Assembly (NCBI GenBank): GCA_963717115.1
Contig: CAVQVO010000009.1
Location: 62,001 to 126,000, forward strand
Source of the DNA: JBBQUN01 sp963717115
Lineage (GTDB): Bacteria; Actinomycetota; Acidimicrobiia; Acidimicrobiales; SZUA-35
Direction: 5' to 3'
DNA: 64,000 nucleotides
The notes beneath the pieces were generated by a model. That model did no database searches. It worked only from the letters and a program-made list of their open reading frames with translations, and was not told the DNA's origin. The translations under genes and the position numbers were made by a program. Within the stretch, counting starts at the first letter, position 1. Each line of letters opens with the position of its first letter. Below, piece by piece: positions 44,724-53,051 of the stretch.

Positions 44724-45674
44724 ATGCGACCACCCGCCAGGAATGCGCCGTCCTACGCGCTCCTCGGCGTCGCCATCATGGCCATCGCCTCGTCGGCGAT
44801 CCTGGTGCGGTGGGCCGAGGCTCCGGCGATCGCGCTGGCCTTCTGGCGAACCCTGGGGGGCGCCGTGCTGTTGGGTCCGGGGGCGGCGAGATCACGCCGG
44901 CGGTCCCGGGGTCGAGCGGGACCGGCCATCTCCCGGCGTGCCATGGTCGCCATCGTCGGCGCCGGCGTGGCGCTCGCCGTCCACTTCTCGGCGTGGCTGG
45001 CGTCGCTCGAGATGACCTCGATCGCCGCGTCGGTCACGCTGGTGTCGACCGTGCCCATCTTCGTGGCGTTGATCGACTGGGGGGTCGCTGGCGTTCGACC
45101 GGCCGGCCGTCACTGGGTCGTGATCGGTGTCACGGTGGTCGGGGCCGGGATCATCGCCGGGGGCGATCTCGGTTCTGGCCGCGACGCCCTGGTGGGTGAC
45201 GCCCTGGCGGTCCTCGGGGCAGCGGCGATGGCCGTGTACCTCGTGCTCGGCGCCCGGGTCCGGGTGGAGGTCGGAACGGCGGCCTACGCGGCCCGGGCCT
45301 ATGCGTCGGCGGCGCTCGCCCTGCTGCCGGTGGCCCTCGTGACCGGCACCCCGCTGTGGGGCTACGAGGGGCGGACCTGGCTCGTGATCGCGGCGATGGT
45401 CCTGGGGCCGCAGTTGGCCGGACACACCGTGCTGAACCTGCTCCTCGACCGGCTCGGCTCGCTCACCGTCTCGCTGTCGCTCCTGGCCGAACCGGTCGGG
45501 GCGTCGGTCCTGAGCTGGCTGTTGCTCGACGAGCTTCCGCCGGCGGGTGCGTGGGTCGGCGCCCCGCTGGTGCTCGGTGCCCTGCTGGTCCACCTCCGCT
45601 GGTCGAGCCGCCCCGACGCCGGGCTCCGAGCGCTGGGCCACCACGCCCCCGCCCCGCCGATTTCGAGAGCCTGA
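44724..45674 (+). CDS. EamA/DMT-family transporter
   Basis: 316 residues with ten hydrophobic segments in two EamA halves (SSAILVRWAEAPAIALAFWR in the first; LLAEPVGASVLSWLLLDELP in the second). A basic Arg/Ser loop lies at about residues 52-70. Substrate unknown; relatives export amino acids or other metabolites. The last codons (PPISRA) and the stop lie in the left arm of a 21-bp inverted repeat. Confidence 0.88.
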   Translation: MRPPARNAPSYALLGVAIMAIASSAILVRWAEAPAIALAFWRTLGGAVLLGPGAARSRRRSRGRAGPAISRRAMVAIVGAGVALAVHFSAWLASLEMTSIAASVTLVSTVPIFVALIDWGVAGVRPAGRHWVVIGVTVVGAGIIAGGDLGSGRDALVGDALAVLGAAAMAVYLVLGARVRVEVGTAAYAARAYASAALALLPVALVTGTPLWGYEGRTWLVIAAMVLGPQLAGHTVLNLLLDRLGSLTVSLSLLAEPVGASVLSWLLLDELPPAGAWVGAPLVLGALLVHLRWSSRPDAGLRALGHHAPAPPISRA

Positions 45675-45708
45675 GCGACGAATCTGACGCTCAGGCTCTC
45701 GAAATCGG
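45657..45708. terminator. Perfect 21-bp inverted repeat spanning two convergent stop codons
   Basis: Left arm 45657-45677, right arm 45688-45708, 10-base loop, no mismatch. With CCGATTTCGAGAGCC at the outer end it would form a very stable hairpin in either RNA. The EamA stop is in the left arm and the sulfotransferase-like stop in the right arm, so it is a plausible bidirectional terminator despite the missing T-tract. Confidence 0.75.
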
Positions 45709-46422
45709 GGGTTGGGGCCGGAGCCGGTGCGCCGCGAGCTCGGCGTAGATCTCGGCCGCTTCGGCAGCGAGGGCTTCCCGGCCGGGGGGCGTGGCCGGGA
45801 GCGGTCGATCGACGGTGGGGGCGAATCCCGTGGACTGCCACACGGCGTCGTACCAGTGCGGGGCCCACACCCCGTCGGAGGAGCGTGGCCCGGGGGGCCA
45901 GTGCAGCATCGCGGGATCGAAGGCCGCCCCGATGAGGTCACAGAGTGCCCCGAGGTAGACACGGGGCTGGGTGAGGAAGTCGTCGGAGTCGATGACCAGT
46001 TCGGCCCGGGGTAGCAGTTCGAGTTGCTGGGGCAGACCCAGGTCGTCGAGCACCACACGGTCTCGCTTGTCGAGGTACGACGCGAGGACCCGTGCGGGGT
46101 GGCGGAGCAGGATCACGTGATGCAGCCCGTCGAGCCAGGCCCGGTCGAGGTCGGGCAGCAGGTGGTGGCTCATGTGCTTCTGGTAGGAGATCTCGACCCC
46201 CTGGGGAAGGGGGGCCAGGCAGCGGGCGATGGCCTCGGCGCCGTCGGTGGGCAGCGACGCCATGATCTCGTCGGCCATGGGGTGATCGAGCCCGGTGGCG
46301 GCGAGGTAGTGACCGTAGAGCGGCTCGTCCATCACGACGGTGTCGGAACGGTTCTCCCAGGCCCGCATCATGGCCGTTGACAGGTTGCGGGGACCCGACC
46401 ACACGGCCAGCCGAACGGTCAC
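45691..46422 (-). CDS. Sulfotransferase-like P-loop protein, partner of the class IV aminotransferase
   Basis: 243 residues from GTG 46422. N-terminal VWSGPRNLSTAMMRAWENR corresponds to the 5'-PSB loop of sulfotransferases; then MDEPLYGHYLAATG, HVILLRHPARVLASY and DGVWAPHWYDAVWQSTGF. These blocks closely resemble, from memory, the N-terminal domain of the plant proteins called branched-chain-amino-acid aminotransferase-like 1, where it is fused to a class IV aminotransferase. Here that aminotransferase is the upstream gene. The 5' end was remodelled by a 59-base tandem repeat. No substrate is known; sulfonation is not proven. Confidence 0.82.
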   Translation of the reverse strand: MTVRLAVWSGPRNLSTAMMRAWENRSDTVVMDEPLYGHYLAATGLDHPMADEIMASLPTDGAEAIARCLAPLPQGVEISYQKHMSHHLLPDLDRAWLDGLHHVILLRHPARVLASYLDKRDRVVLDDLGLPQQLELLPRAELVIDSDDFLTQPRVYLGALCDLIGAAFDPAMLHWPPGPRSSDGVWAPHWYDAVWQSTGFAPTVDRPLPATPPGREALAAEAAEIYAELAAHRLRPQPPISRA

Positions 46423-46587
46423 CGACCGACCCCCGTCAGCAGAGAGGCAGGCCCCGACGAGGCTGCCAGCCGAACGGTCACCGACCGACCCCCGTCAGCA
46501 GAGAGGCAGGCCCCGACGAGGCTGCCAGCCGAACGGTCACCGACCGACCCCCGTCAGCAGAGAGGCAGGCCCCGACCGAGGCTGCCG
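46411..46587 (-). repeat. Three 59-base tandem repeats that re-create a start region and a chain of mini-ORFs
   Basis: Units start at 46411, 46470 and 46529 (the last with one extra base near 46576). Each contains GTGACCGTTCGG. Reading on the minus strand, the aminotransferase stop overlaps ATG 46600 (ATGA). That frame runs 40 codons to a TGA overlapping GTG 46481; the next runs 20 codons to a TGA overlapping GTG 46422, the start of the sulfotransferase-like gene. ATG 46600 begins with a diverged copy of the same start sequence, so it is probably the ancestral start. Confidence 0.93.
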
Positions 46588-46596
46588 TTCGGACCG

Positions 46597-47547
46597 TCAT
46601 GATTCGGCGATGAGGTCGAGGTACCGATCCTGCAGCTGCCGGGTGATCGGGCCCCGTTGGCCGGTGCCGATCATCCGACCGTCGACCTCGGTCACCGGCG
46701 CGATCCCGGCGAAGGTCCCCGTCACGAAGGCCTCGTCGGCCCCGTAGACCTCGGTCAGGCTGAAGTTCTTCTGGTGGTGGACGATGTCCCAGCGCCGACA
46801 CAGCCGGAGCACGTTGGCCCGGGTGATGCCGGGCAGGCAGTAGTCGCCGGTCGAGGTCCAGACCTCGGGCCCGTCGTCGCCTTCGCGGACGATGAAGAAG
46901 TGCACCGAGTTGCAGGTGGCGACGAACCCCTGCGGATCGAGCATCAGCGCTTCGTCGGCTCCGGCCTTGGTGGCCTGGATGCAGGCGGTGATGCAGTTCA
47001 ACTTCGAGTGGGAGTTGAGTTTCGGGTCCTGGACGTCGGGTCGGCCCCGGCGCACGCTGACCGTCGCCAGCCGGATGCCCTGGGTCAGCGTCTCGGGCCG
47101 GGGATCTTTGTATTCGGGGATGATCACGATCGTCGGCGGGGTGATCGTGAACCGAGGGTCCTGATAGGGAGTCGACTTCATCCCGCGCGTGATCATGAGG
47201 CGGATGTGGACCCCGTCGGTGCCGGGTCCCATGCCGTTGGCCTCGAGCGTCCGCTGGATCCGCGCCACCAGTTCGTCGCGGTCGAGACCGATGTCGAGGT
47301 CGATCGCCTTGGCTCCCTCGTAGAGCCGCCGCAGGTGATCGTCGATGAACGCCGGCTTCCCGTCGTGGACCCGGATCCCCTCCCACACGCCGTCGCCGAG
47401 GATGAAGCCCGAGTCGAACACCGAGACCATGGCCTGGGCCCGAGGGACGAGGTCGCCGTTGAGTCCGATCACGATGTCGTCGTTCCGGGGATCGTGTCGA
47501 TGATCGTGGGTTCCGTGCGTGACCGGTACAGACGCGGCGTTGGACAT
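46597..47547 (-). CDS. Class IV PLP aminotransferase (BCAT-like)
   Basis: 316 residues from ATG 47547. N-terminal FDSGFILGDGVWEGIRVHDG, the PLP lysine in NSHSKLNCITACIQ, and ATCNSVHFFIVRE and DEAFVTGTFAGIAPV, all typical of fold-type IV aminotransferases. A His/Asp-rich N-terminus (HGTHDHRHDP) precedes the domain. Substrate unknown; branched-chain or D-amino acids are possible. It is cotranscribed with the sulfotransferase-like gene, matching the plant two-domain protein. Confidence 0.88.
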   Translation of the reverse strand: MSNAASVPVTHGTHDHRHDPRNDDIVIGLNGDLVPRAQAMVSVFDSGFILGDGVWEGIRVHDGKPAFIDDHLRRLYEGAKAIDLDIGLDRDELVARIQRTLEANGMGPGTDGVHIRLMITRGMKSTPYQDPRFTITPPTIVIIPEYKDPRPETLTQGIRLATVSVRRGRPDVQDPKLNSHSKLNCITACIQATKAGADEALMLDPQGFVATCNSVHFFIVREGDDGPEVWTSTGDYCLPGITRANVLRLCRRWDIVHHQKNFSLTEVYGADEAFVTGTFAGIAPVTEVDGRMIGTGQRGPITRQLQDRYLDLIAES

Positions 47548-47553
47548 CGAGCG

Positions 47554-47568
47554 ATCGTACGCCACGAT
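47554..47568. promoter_or_regulatory. Divergent -10 elements for the aminotransferase and phoD-like gene
   Basis: Minus strand TACGAT (47559-47554), 6 bases before ATG 47547. Plus strand CACGAT (47563-47568), 6 bases before GTG 47575. The gap between start codons is 27 bases and has no SD. Confidence 0.42.
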
Positions 47569-47574
47569 GTCGGG

Positions 47575-49092
47575 GTGCGCCGACGACGGTTCCTCACCTC
47601 CCTGGCCGCCGTCGTTGCCACGGCCTGTTCGGGGCTCGAGTCCGATCCGTCGACCTCCCCGACGACCGGCGCCACCCCGCCGCCGCCGACGGATCCACCC
47701 TCGACGTCGGCCGACACCACCGGCCCGGTCGAGTCGGCCGTGGTGCCGGAGCCCGACCTGCCGGCCGTCGAACCCCTGCCGTCGCCACCGAGTCCGCTCG
47801 GGCCGGATGGCTTCGGACTCGGCGTCGCCTCGGGCGACCCCGATGCCGGTTCGGTCGTGCTGTGGACCCGCTTGGTCGGCGACCTCCCCGATGGCGTCGA
47901 CGTGGTCTGGGAGCTCGGGACCGATCCCGATCTGGCGTCGATCGTCGCCACCGGCGTCGTGTCGGCCTCGTCGGCCCGGGGCCACAGTCTCCACGTCGTC
48001 GCCGACGGGCTGACTCCCGATCGCCGCTGGTACTACCGCTTCCGATCCGGTGAGCAGACCTCGCCGGTGGGCCGGACCCGCACCCTTCCCGACCCGGCGG
48101 GCATCGTCGACCCCGACCGCCCGATCGTGGTCGGGGCGAGCTCGTGCCAACGCATCGAGGACGGTCGCTGGGCGGCGCTGAACGACGTGGCGGCGGCCGA
48201 ACTCGACCTCTTCGTCTGGCTCGGCGACTCCATCTACGAAGACCCCGACGACCCGTCGCTCGACGGCTACCGCCGTCGCTACGCCGAGTATCGCCGCCAG
48301 CCCGAACTGCAGGCGGCCCACGCCGCCCATCCGTGGTTCATCACCTGGGACGATCACGAGGTGCTCAACGACTACGACGCCGGCGTGGACCCGACCCGAC
48401 GGGCCGCGGCCTACCAAGCCTGGTGGGAGTTCATGCCGGTCCGGCTTCCGCCGCCCGATCCCGACGACGACCACTACGACATCTTCCGATTCGTCGATCT
48501 CGGCGATCGTCTCCGCCTCCTCGCCGTCGATGTCCGTCAGTACGCCGACGACACCACCCTGTTCGGCGAGGCCCAGAAGGCCTGGCTGACCGATGCCCTG
48601 CGCCATGACCGGACCTGGACACTGCTGGCGAGCCCGGTGGTGGCATCGGGGATCTACACCGGTGGCGAGGTCCTGCTCCCCTACACGCTCGACGGCCATC
48701 CCGACGAACGACTCTGGCTCGGCGAACTGCTCGCCCGCCAACCCGGCCGCATCATCGTGTCGGGCGATCTCCACGCTGCCGCCGTGTTCGAGTTCTCGCC
48801 CGACCGCCGAGACGTCGACTCGCCGACCGTCGCCACCGAGTTCATGGCCCCGCCGATCAGCTCGGCCTTCCCCACCCGATACGCAGCCGCCGCTCCTCTC
48901 CTCCCGGCGCTCAACAGCCACATGAAGCGATTCGACCTCTTCAACGGCTGGCTCTCGCTCGCGTTCACCGCAGTCGACGTCACGGCCGAGTTCCGGCGGG
49001 TCGCCGACGTGAGCCGCCCCGACTCCGACGTGAGCGCCGAGCGTCGCTATCGGGTCGAGCTCGGCGATCCCGGGATCGCCGAGCTGGACTGA
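47575..49092 (+). CDS. PhoD-like alkaline phosphatase/phosphodiesterase, Tat-exported lipoprotein
   Basis: 505 residues from GTG 47575. The start VRRRRFLTSLAAVVATAC combines a twin-arginine signal with a lipobox. A Thr/Pro-rich stalk of about 60 residues follows. The PhoD domain begins with FGLGVASGDPDAGSVVLWTR and has the metal ligands in GASSCQ, VWLGDSIYED, FITWDDHEVLNDY and VSGDLHAAAVF. It should release phosphate from phosphodiesters or monoesters outside the cell. No pho-box was searched for. Confidence 0.9.
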   Translation: MRRRRFLTSLAAVVATACSGLESDPSTSPTTGATPPPPTDPPSTSADTTGPVESAVVPEPDLPAVEPLPSPPSPLGPDGFGLGVASGDPDAGSVVLWTRLVGDLPDGVDVVWELGTDPDLASIVATGVVSASSARGHSLHVVADGLTPDRRWYYRFRSGEQTSPVGRTRTLPDPAGIVDPDRPIVVGASSCQRIEDGRWAALNDVAAAELDLFVWLGDSIYEDPDDPSLDGYRRRYAEYRRQPELQAAHAAHPWFITWDDHEVLNDYDAGVDPTRRAAAYQAWWEFMPVRLPPPDPDDDHYDIFRFVDLGDRLRLLAVDVRQYADDTTLFGEAQKAWLTDALRHDRTWTLLASPVVASGIYTGGEVLLPYTLDGHPDERLWLGELLARQPGRIIVSGDLHAAAVFEFSPDRRDVDSPTVATEFMAPPISSAFPTRYAAAAPLLPALNSHMKRFDLFNGWLSLAFTAVDVTAEFRRVADVSRPDSDVSAERRYRVELGDPGIAELD

Positions 49093-49148
49093 TCGGTCCG
49101 AGCGCCATTCGGCGACGGCGGGATGGGCGCCGCTGCCACACTGTCGGC

Positions 49149-49937
49149 ATGGATCAGCGAAATCGACGATGGAATCGAGCCTTGATCACCGGCGCTTCGA
49201 GCGGCATCGGGCGTTCGATGGCGACGATGTTGGCCGCCGAGGGCACCGACGTCGTGGTCGTGGCCCGGGATCTCGGCCGATTGGAGTCGTTGGCCGACGA
49301 ACTGGCCTCGGCTCCCGGATCCGTCGAGATCCTGCCGGCCGATCTGGCCGATGCCGTGCAACTGGCCCGGGTCGCCGCGCGAATCCAGGACGAAGCGGCC
49401 CCGATCGACCTGCTCGTCAACAACGCCGGCCTGGGCTTCACCGGGGACTTCGTCGACATCGCCGACGAACGGGCCGAACTCATGGTCGCCGTCAACGTGA
49501 GCGCCCTGCAGGCGTTGAGCCTCACCGCCGCCCGGACCATGAAAGCACGGAAACGGGGAACGATCCTCAACGTCTCGTCGCTCGCCGGCGACGTTCCCGG
49601 CCCCCGATCGGCCACCTACAACGCCACGAAGGCGTTCGTGACGAGTCTCAGCCAGTCGCTGCACGTCGAGCTGGCATCGCACGGCGTCGTGGTGACGGCT
49701 CTGTGCCCGGGACTGACCCGCACCGAGTTCCAGGAGCGAGCCGAGTACGACACCTCGGAGCTGCCGGCGATCCTGTGGCAGTCCGCCGACGCCGTTGCCA
49801 AGGTCGGTCTCGACGCCGCCCACGCCGGGGACGCGGTCGTCGTCTCGGGGTTGATCAACAAGGCGGCGTCACGGTTGGCCCGTTCGGCCCCTCGATCGCT
49901 GACCCGATGGTCGGCCGTGGCCCTCAACCGCAAATGA
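49149..49937 (+). CDS. Short-chain dehydrogenase/reductase
   Basis: 262 residues. Cofactor loop ALITGASSGIGRSMA, NNAG motif LVNNAGLGFTG, and the Ser-Tyr-Lys triad as NVSSLAG and YNATKAF. ARD after the second strand suggests NADP(H). The C-terminus is basic and may touch the membrane, as in the 'classical SDR of the SadH/YqjQ' type. Substrate unknown. CACACT 6 bases upstream may be a -10. Confidence 0.88.
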   Translation: MDQRNRRWNRALITGASSGIGRSMATMLAAEGTDVVVVARDLGRLESLADELASAPGSVEILPADLADAVQLARVAARIQDEAAPIDLLVNNAGLGFTGDFVDIADERAELMVAVNVSALQALSLTAARTMKARKRGTILNVSSLAGDVPGPRSATYNATKAFVTSLSQSLHVELASHGVVVTALCPGLTRTEFQERAEYDTSELPAILWQSADAVAKVGLDAAHAGDAVVVSGLINKAASRLARSAPRSLTRWSAVALNRK

Positions 49938-49958
49938 CCGCCGATCCCGGGCGGTGCG

Positions 49959-51476
49959 TCAGCGATGCAGGTCGGCGTCGGTCTGCGTGACCCGACAGCG
50001 GATCGTGTAGACGCTGTCTCCCGACAGCACGCCACTGCGGGAGAACAGGCGTCCGAACTCCCAGTTCGACAGGCCCAGTTCGGGTTTCTCCAGCGCGTAC
50101 TGGCCGTCGACCCAACGGGTGAACCCGTCTCCGACGAACGGGGCGTCGACGGTTCGCCAGAACGTCTCGTGGGCCGACGGATCCTCGGCGATCAGCGAGG
50201 CGACGAACCGGGGCGACTGTCGGTTGAACGCCTCGACCGCCTCGGCCATCGACTCGACGAGCACGAGGGTCACCTCGGGTGATCCCTCCCATTCCCATTC
50301 GTGTCCCAATCGATCTCGGCCGATGGTCTCGGCCCTCGGTTCGACGACGTCGCCCTCGGCTCGGGCGATGGTCGCCTCGGTGTCGAACCACCCGGGAGGA
50401 ATCACGTGCTGGTCGCCCTCGGCGACGTGCAGTTTCGGGGCCGTGCCCCGCGCCCGGGCCGCATCCTCGAGCCCGGCGAGCACCCGGGGCACCAGCACCT
50501 CGGCCCCGGAGCGGACGACGGCACAGGTGTTGAGGGTGTTGCACACCTTGCGATCGAGCGAATGGCGGACCACGGCCTCGAGCCGCTCGGGATCGGCCGA
50601 GGCGTCGGCGACGATCCACGCCCCGCCCGTGCCGTGCAGGCTCACCGGCACCCCGGCCTGGCGGGCGACGGCGCCCAGTTGGGCGACGGCCTCACCACTG
50701 CCGCGGGCCACGGCCAGGGCCAGCCGGGGGTCGTCGAACAGGGCGTGGCCGGCGGCATGGGCGGCACTCGCCACCAGCGACGCCGAGCCCTCGGGCAGCC
50801 CCGCCGCCGCCAGCGCCGGGTCGAGCGCATGCTCGACGATGGCCTCGGCGGTGCCGAGCGCGTCCGAGCCGATACGGAACACCACGGTGTTGCCCGAGCG
50901 GATCACCCCGCAGGCATCGGCGAAGACGTTCGGACGCCCTTCGAACACGAACCCGACCACTCCGAGCCCGGCCCGGCGCTGCTCGACGGTCCAGCCGTCG
51001 TGATCGACGCGGCCGACCGGCTGGTCGCGTCCGGCATCGGCGTCTCGCCAGCTGCGCAGACCGGCCACCATGTCGGCCCGCATCGTCTCGGTCAGTTCGA
51101 GCCTCGTGGTCGATCGACCTCGCTGCCGGGCCGCTTCGACGTCGATCCGGTTGGCGGCACCGATCGGGGCGAAGGCGGTGTCGTCCTCGAGGAGCGCGGC
51201 GAACCGATCGAAGAACTCGGAGATGGCGTCGTCGTCGACTGCACCCAGGCGGTCGAACGCCGCAACGGCCCGACCCACCGCCGTGGCGGCGATGTCGGCC
51301 TCGGCGGCCGGGACGTGGAGCAGCGCCCCGGTGTCGTTGACGACGATGAGGCGGTCACCGGCCCGAAAGGACGCCGCCAGCTCGGCCGACACGGTGGTGA
51401 ATCGATCCCCGCCGTAAACGATGACCTGTCCGGCCTCGAGCGAGGTGAGCCGTCGTGTTCCCCGAGCAGTCGTCAT
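49959..51476 (-). CDS. Glutamate-5-semialdehyde dehydrogenase-like protein (ProA family, long form)
   Basis: 505 residues against about 420 for ProA. Residues about 95-505 follow ProA: GRVDHDGWTVEQRRAGLGVV, GFVFEGRPNVFADA, the catalytic cysteine in DRKVCNTLNTCAV, and the C-terminal VDGQYALEKPELGLS. About 90 extra N-terminal residues (VIVYGGDRFTTVSAELAASF) are not explained by ProA. No proB is adjacent, so it may have another aldehyde substrate. CATACT 6 bases before the start could be a -10. Confidence 0.8.
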   Translation of the reverse strand: MTTARGTRRLTSLEAGQVIVYGGDRFTTVSAELAASFRAGDRLIVVNDTGALLHVPAAEADIAATAVGRAVAAFDRLGAVDDDAISEFFDRFAALLEDDTAFAPIGAANRIDVEAARQRGRSTTRLELTETMRADMVAGLRSWRDADAGRDQPVGRVDHDGWTVEQRRAGLGVVGFVFEGRPNVFADACGVIRSGNTVVFRIGSDALGTAEAIVEHALDPALAAAGLPEGSASLVASAAHAAGHALFDDPRLALAVARGSGEAVAQLGAVARQAGVPVSLHGTGGAWIVADASADPERLEAVVRHSLDRKVCNTLNTCAVVRSGAEVLVPRVLAGLEDAARARGTAPKLHVAEGDQHVIPPGWFDTEATIARAEGDVVEPRAETIGRDRLGHEWEWEGSPEVTLVLVESMAEAVEAFNRQSPRFVASLIAEDPSAHETFWRTVDAPFVGDGFTRWVDGQYALEKPELGLSNWEFGRLFSRSGVLSGDSVYTIRCRVTQTDADLHR

Positions 51477-51558
51477 GCTCCAAGTATGGGCCGACCCGGG
51501 ACGGACCCCGACCGTCGGCCCTCGCGCCGACCGCCGCCGGCCACCCGGGCGGCGGAAC

Positions 51559-52776
51559 TCAGCTGTTGTAGGCCGTCTCGGCGTGCTGGTTGGCGTCGAG
51601 TCCCTCGCGCTCCTGCTCGAGCGTGACGCGCAGCCCGATCGTGGCGTCGAGCGCCTTGGCGATCGCGAAGGTCATGACGAACGAGAAGACGGCCACCACG
51701 ACGTTGGCGAAGAGCTGCTCGAGCAACAGCCCGGCGCCGTCACCCTCGATGAGACCGCCGTCGAAGCTTCCACCGAGCGCCGACGGGCTGGCGAACACGC
51801 CGATCAGGAGACCACCGACGAGGCCACCCACGAAGTGCACGCCGACCACGTCGAGCGCATCGTCGTAGCCGAACCGGAACTTCAGTCGCACGGCCAGGGC
51901 ACACAGGGCCCCGCAGATCAACCCGACCGACATGGCTCCCGCGACTCCCATGAACCCGGCACCCGGGGTGATGCCGACGAGTCCGGCGACGATGCCCGAT
52001 GCCGCACCCAACGACGTGGGATGCCCGTCGACCAGGCGCTCGACCACCAGCCACGCCAGCATTCCCGCGGCTCCGGCGATGAAGGTGTTGGCGAACGCCT
52101 GGACGGCGACGCCGTCGGCCGCCAGTGCCGAGCCGGCATTGAACCCGAACCAACCGAACCAGAGGATCCCGGCCCCGAGCATGGTGAACGGCAGGTTGTG
52201 GGGCAGCATCGCTTCCTGACGCCAACCTCGACGCTGCCCGATCACGAGCGCCAGTGCCAGGGCACCGGCCCCGGCGGCCACGTGGACCACGGTGCCGCCC
52301 GCGAAGTCGAGGCTGCCCCGCTTGACCAACCAGCCGACCTCGGGCCGGAACACCCAGGCCCAGGCCGGGACGAACACGAGCATCAACCAGATGGGGACGA
52401 ACGCCAACCAGGCCGAGAACTTCATGCGGTCGGCTACGGCTCCCGAGATGAGGGCCGGCGTGATCGACGCGAACGTCAGGGCGAAGAAGACGTTGCGCAA
52501 CTGTTCGCCGCCGTCGTCACCGGTGATGCCGATGTCGGCCAGGAAGAGATGATCGAGACCGCCGATGAGCCCACTTCCATCGCCGGTCGACGACAGGCTG
52601 TAGCCGGCGACGAACCACACGATCGGCACGATCCCCAGACAGACCATGTTCATCATGAGCATGTTCAGCATGTTCTTCGAGCGGGCCATGCCGCCATAGA
52701 AGAGCGCCAGCCCCGGCACCATGAAGAGCACGAGGGCGGACGAGACGAGAATCCACGCGTTGTTGCCGGAGTCCAT
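51559..52776 (-). CDS. amt: Ammonium transporter
   Basis: 405 residues from ATG 52776, eleven predicted membrane helices. LFYGGMARSKNMLN in helix 1, VVHVAAGAGALALAL (first pore His) and DDALDVVGVHFVGGLVGG (second pore His) are intact. The C-tail EREGLDANQHAETAYNS is the cytosolic segment that normally meets a PII protein, but no glnK is adjacent. A TAGCGAT about 80 bases upstream is a possible -10, giving a longer leader than most genes here. Confidence 0.96.
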   Translation of the reverse strand: MDSGNNAWILVSSALVLFMVPGLALFYGGMARSKNMLNMLMMNMVCLGIVPIVWFVAGYSLSSTGDGSGLIGGLDHLFLADIGITGDDGGEQLRNVFFALTFASITPALISGAVADRMKFSAWLAFVPIWLMLVFVPAWAWVFRPEVGWLVKRGSLDFAGGTVVHVAAGAGALALALVIGQRRGWRQEAMLPHNLPFTMLGAGILWFGWFGFNAGSALAADGVAVQAFANTFIAGAAGMLAWLVVERLVDGHPTSLGAASGIVAGLVGITPGAGFMGVAGAMSVGLICGALCALAVRLKFRFGYDDALDVVGVHFVGGLVGGLLIGVFASPSALGGSFDGGLIEGDGAGLLLEQLFANVVVAVFSFVMTFAIAKALDATIGLRVTLEQEREGLDANQHAETAYNS

Positions 52777-53037
52777 CGGAGCAGGGCCTTTTCGATCGGG
52801 AACGGGGCTGCTTCCTCGGGTCGGAACCAGGTCAGGCCCGAGACACGCGGGCGTCAGCATCGCTACAGGTTGAGTCGGGCCGATGTCGCCATTGTTTCGG
52901 GCGTGTGAATTCGCCGATGGGCGCCGCCGAGTCGCGTTCGGGGACTCCGTCGCCTCGGCTGCGCCGCGCCTGATCCCGGCATTCGCCATCGAACGGATCT
53001 GACGACCCGCCGGATCGACCCGCCGGCGCACGAGCGG

Positions 53038-53043
53038 TAGCGT
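53038..53043 (+). promoter_or_regulatory. Probable -10 element (TAGCGT) of the SDR gene
   Basis: TAGCGT ends 8 bases before ATG 53052 with no SD between. Confidence 0.4.
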
Positions 53044-53051
53044 CGCCGCCC

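Noticed and set aside
46411..46587. Possible CRISPR array
   Set aside because: Repeats are directly tandem with no unique spacers and overlap a gene start; no cas genes are present.
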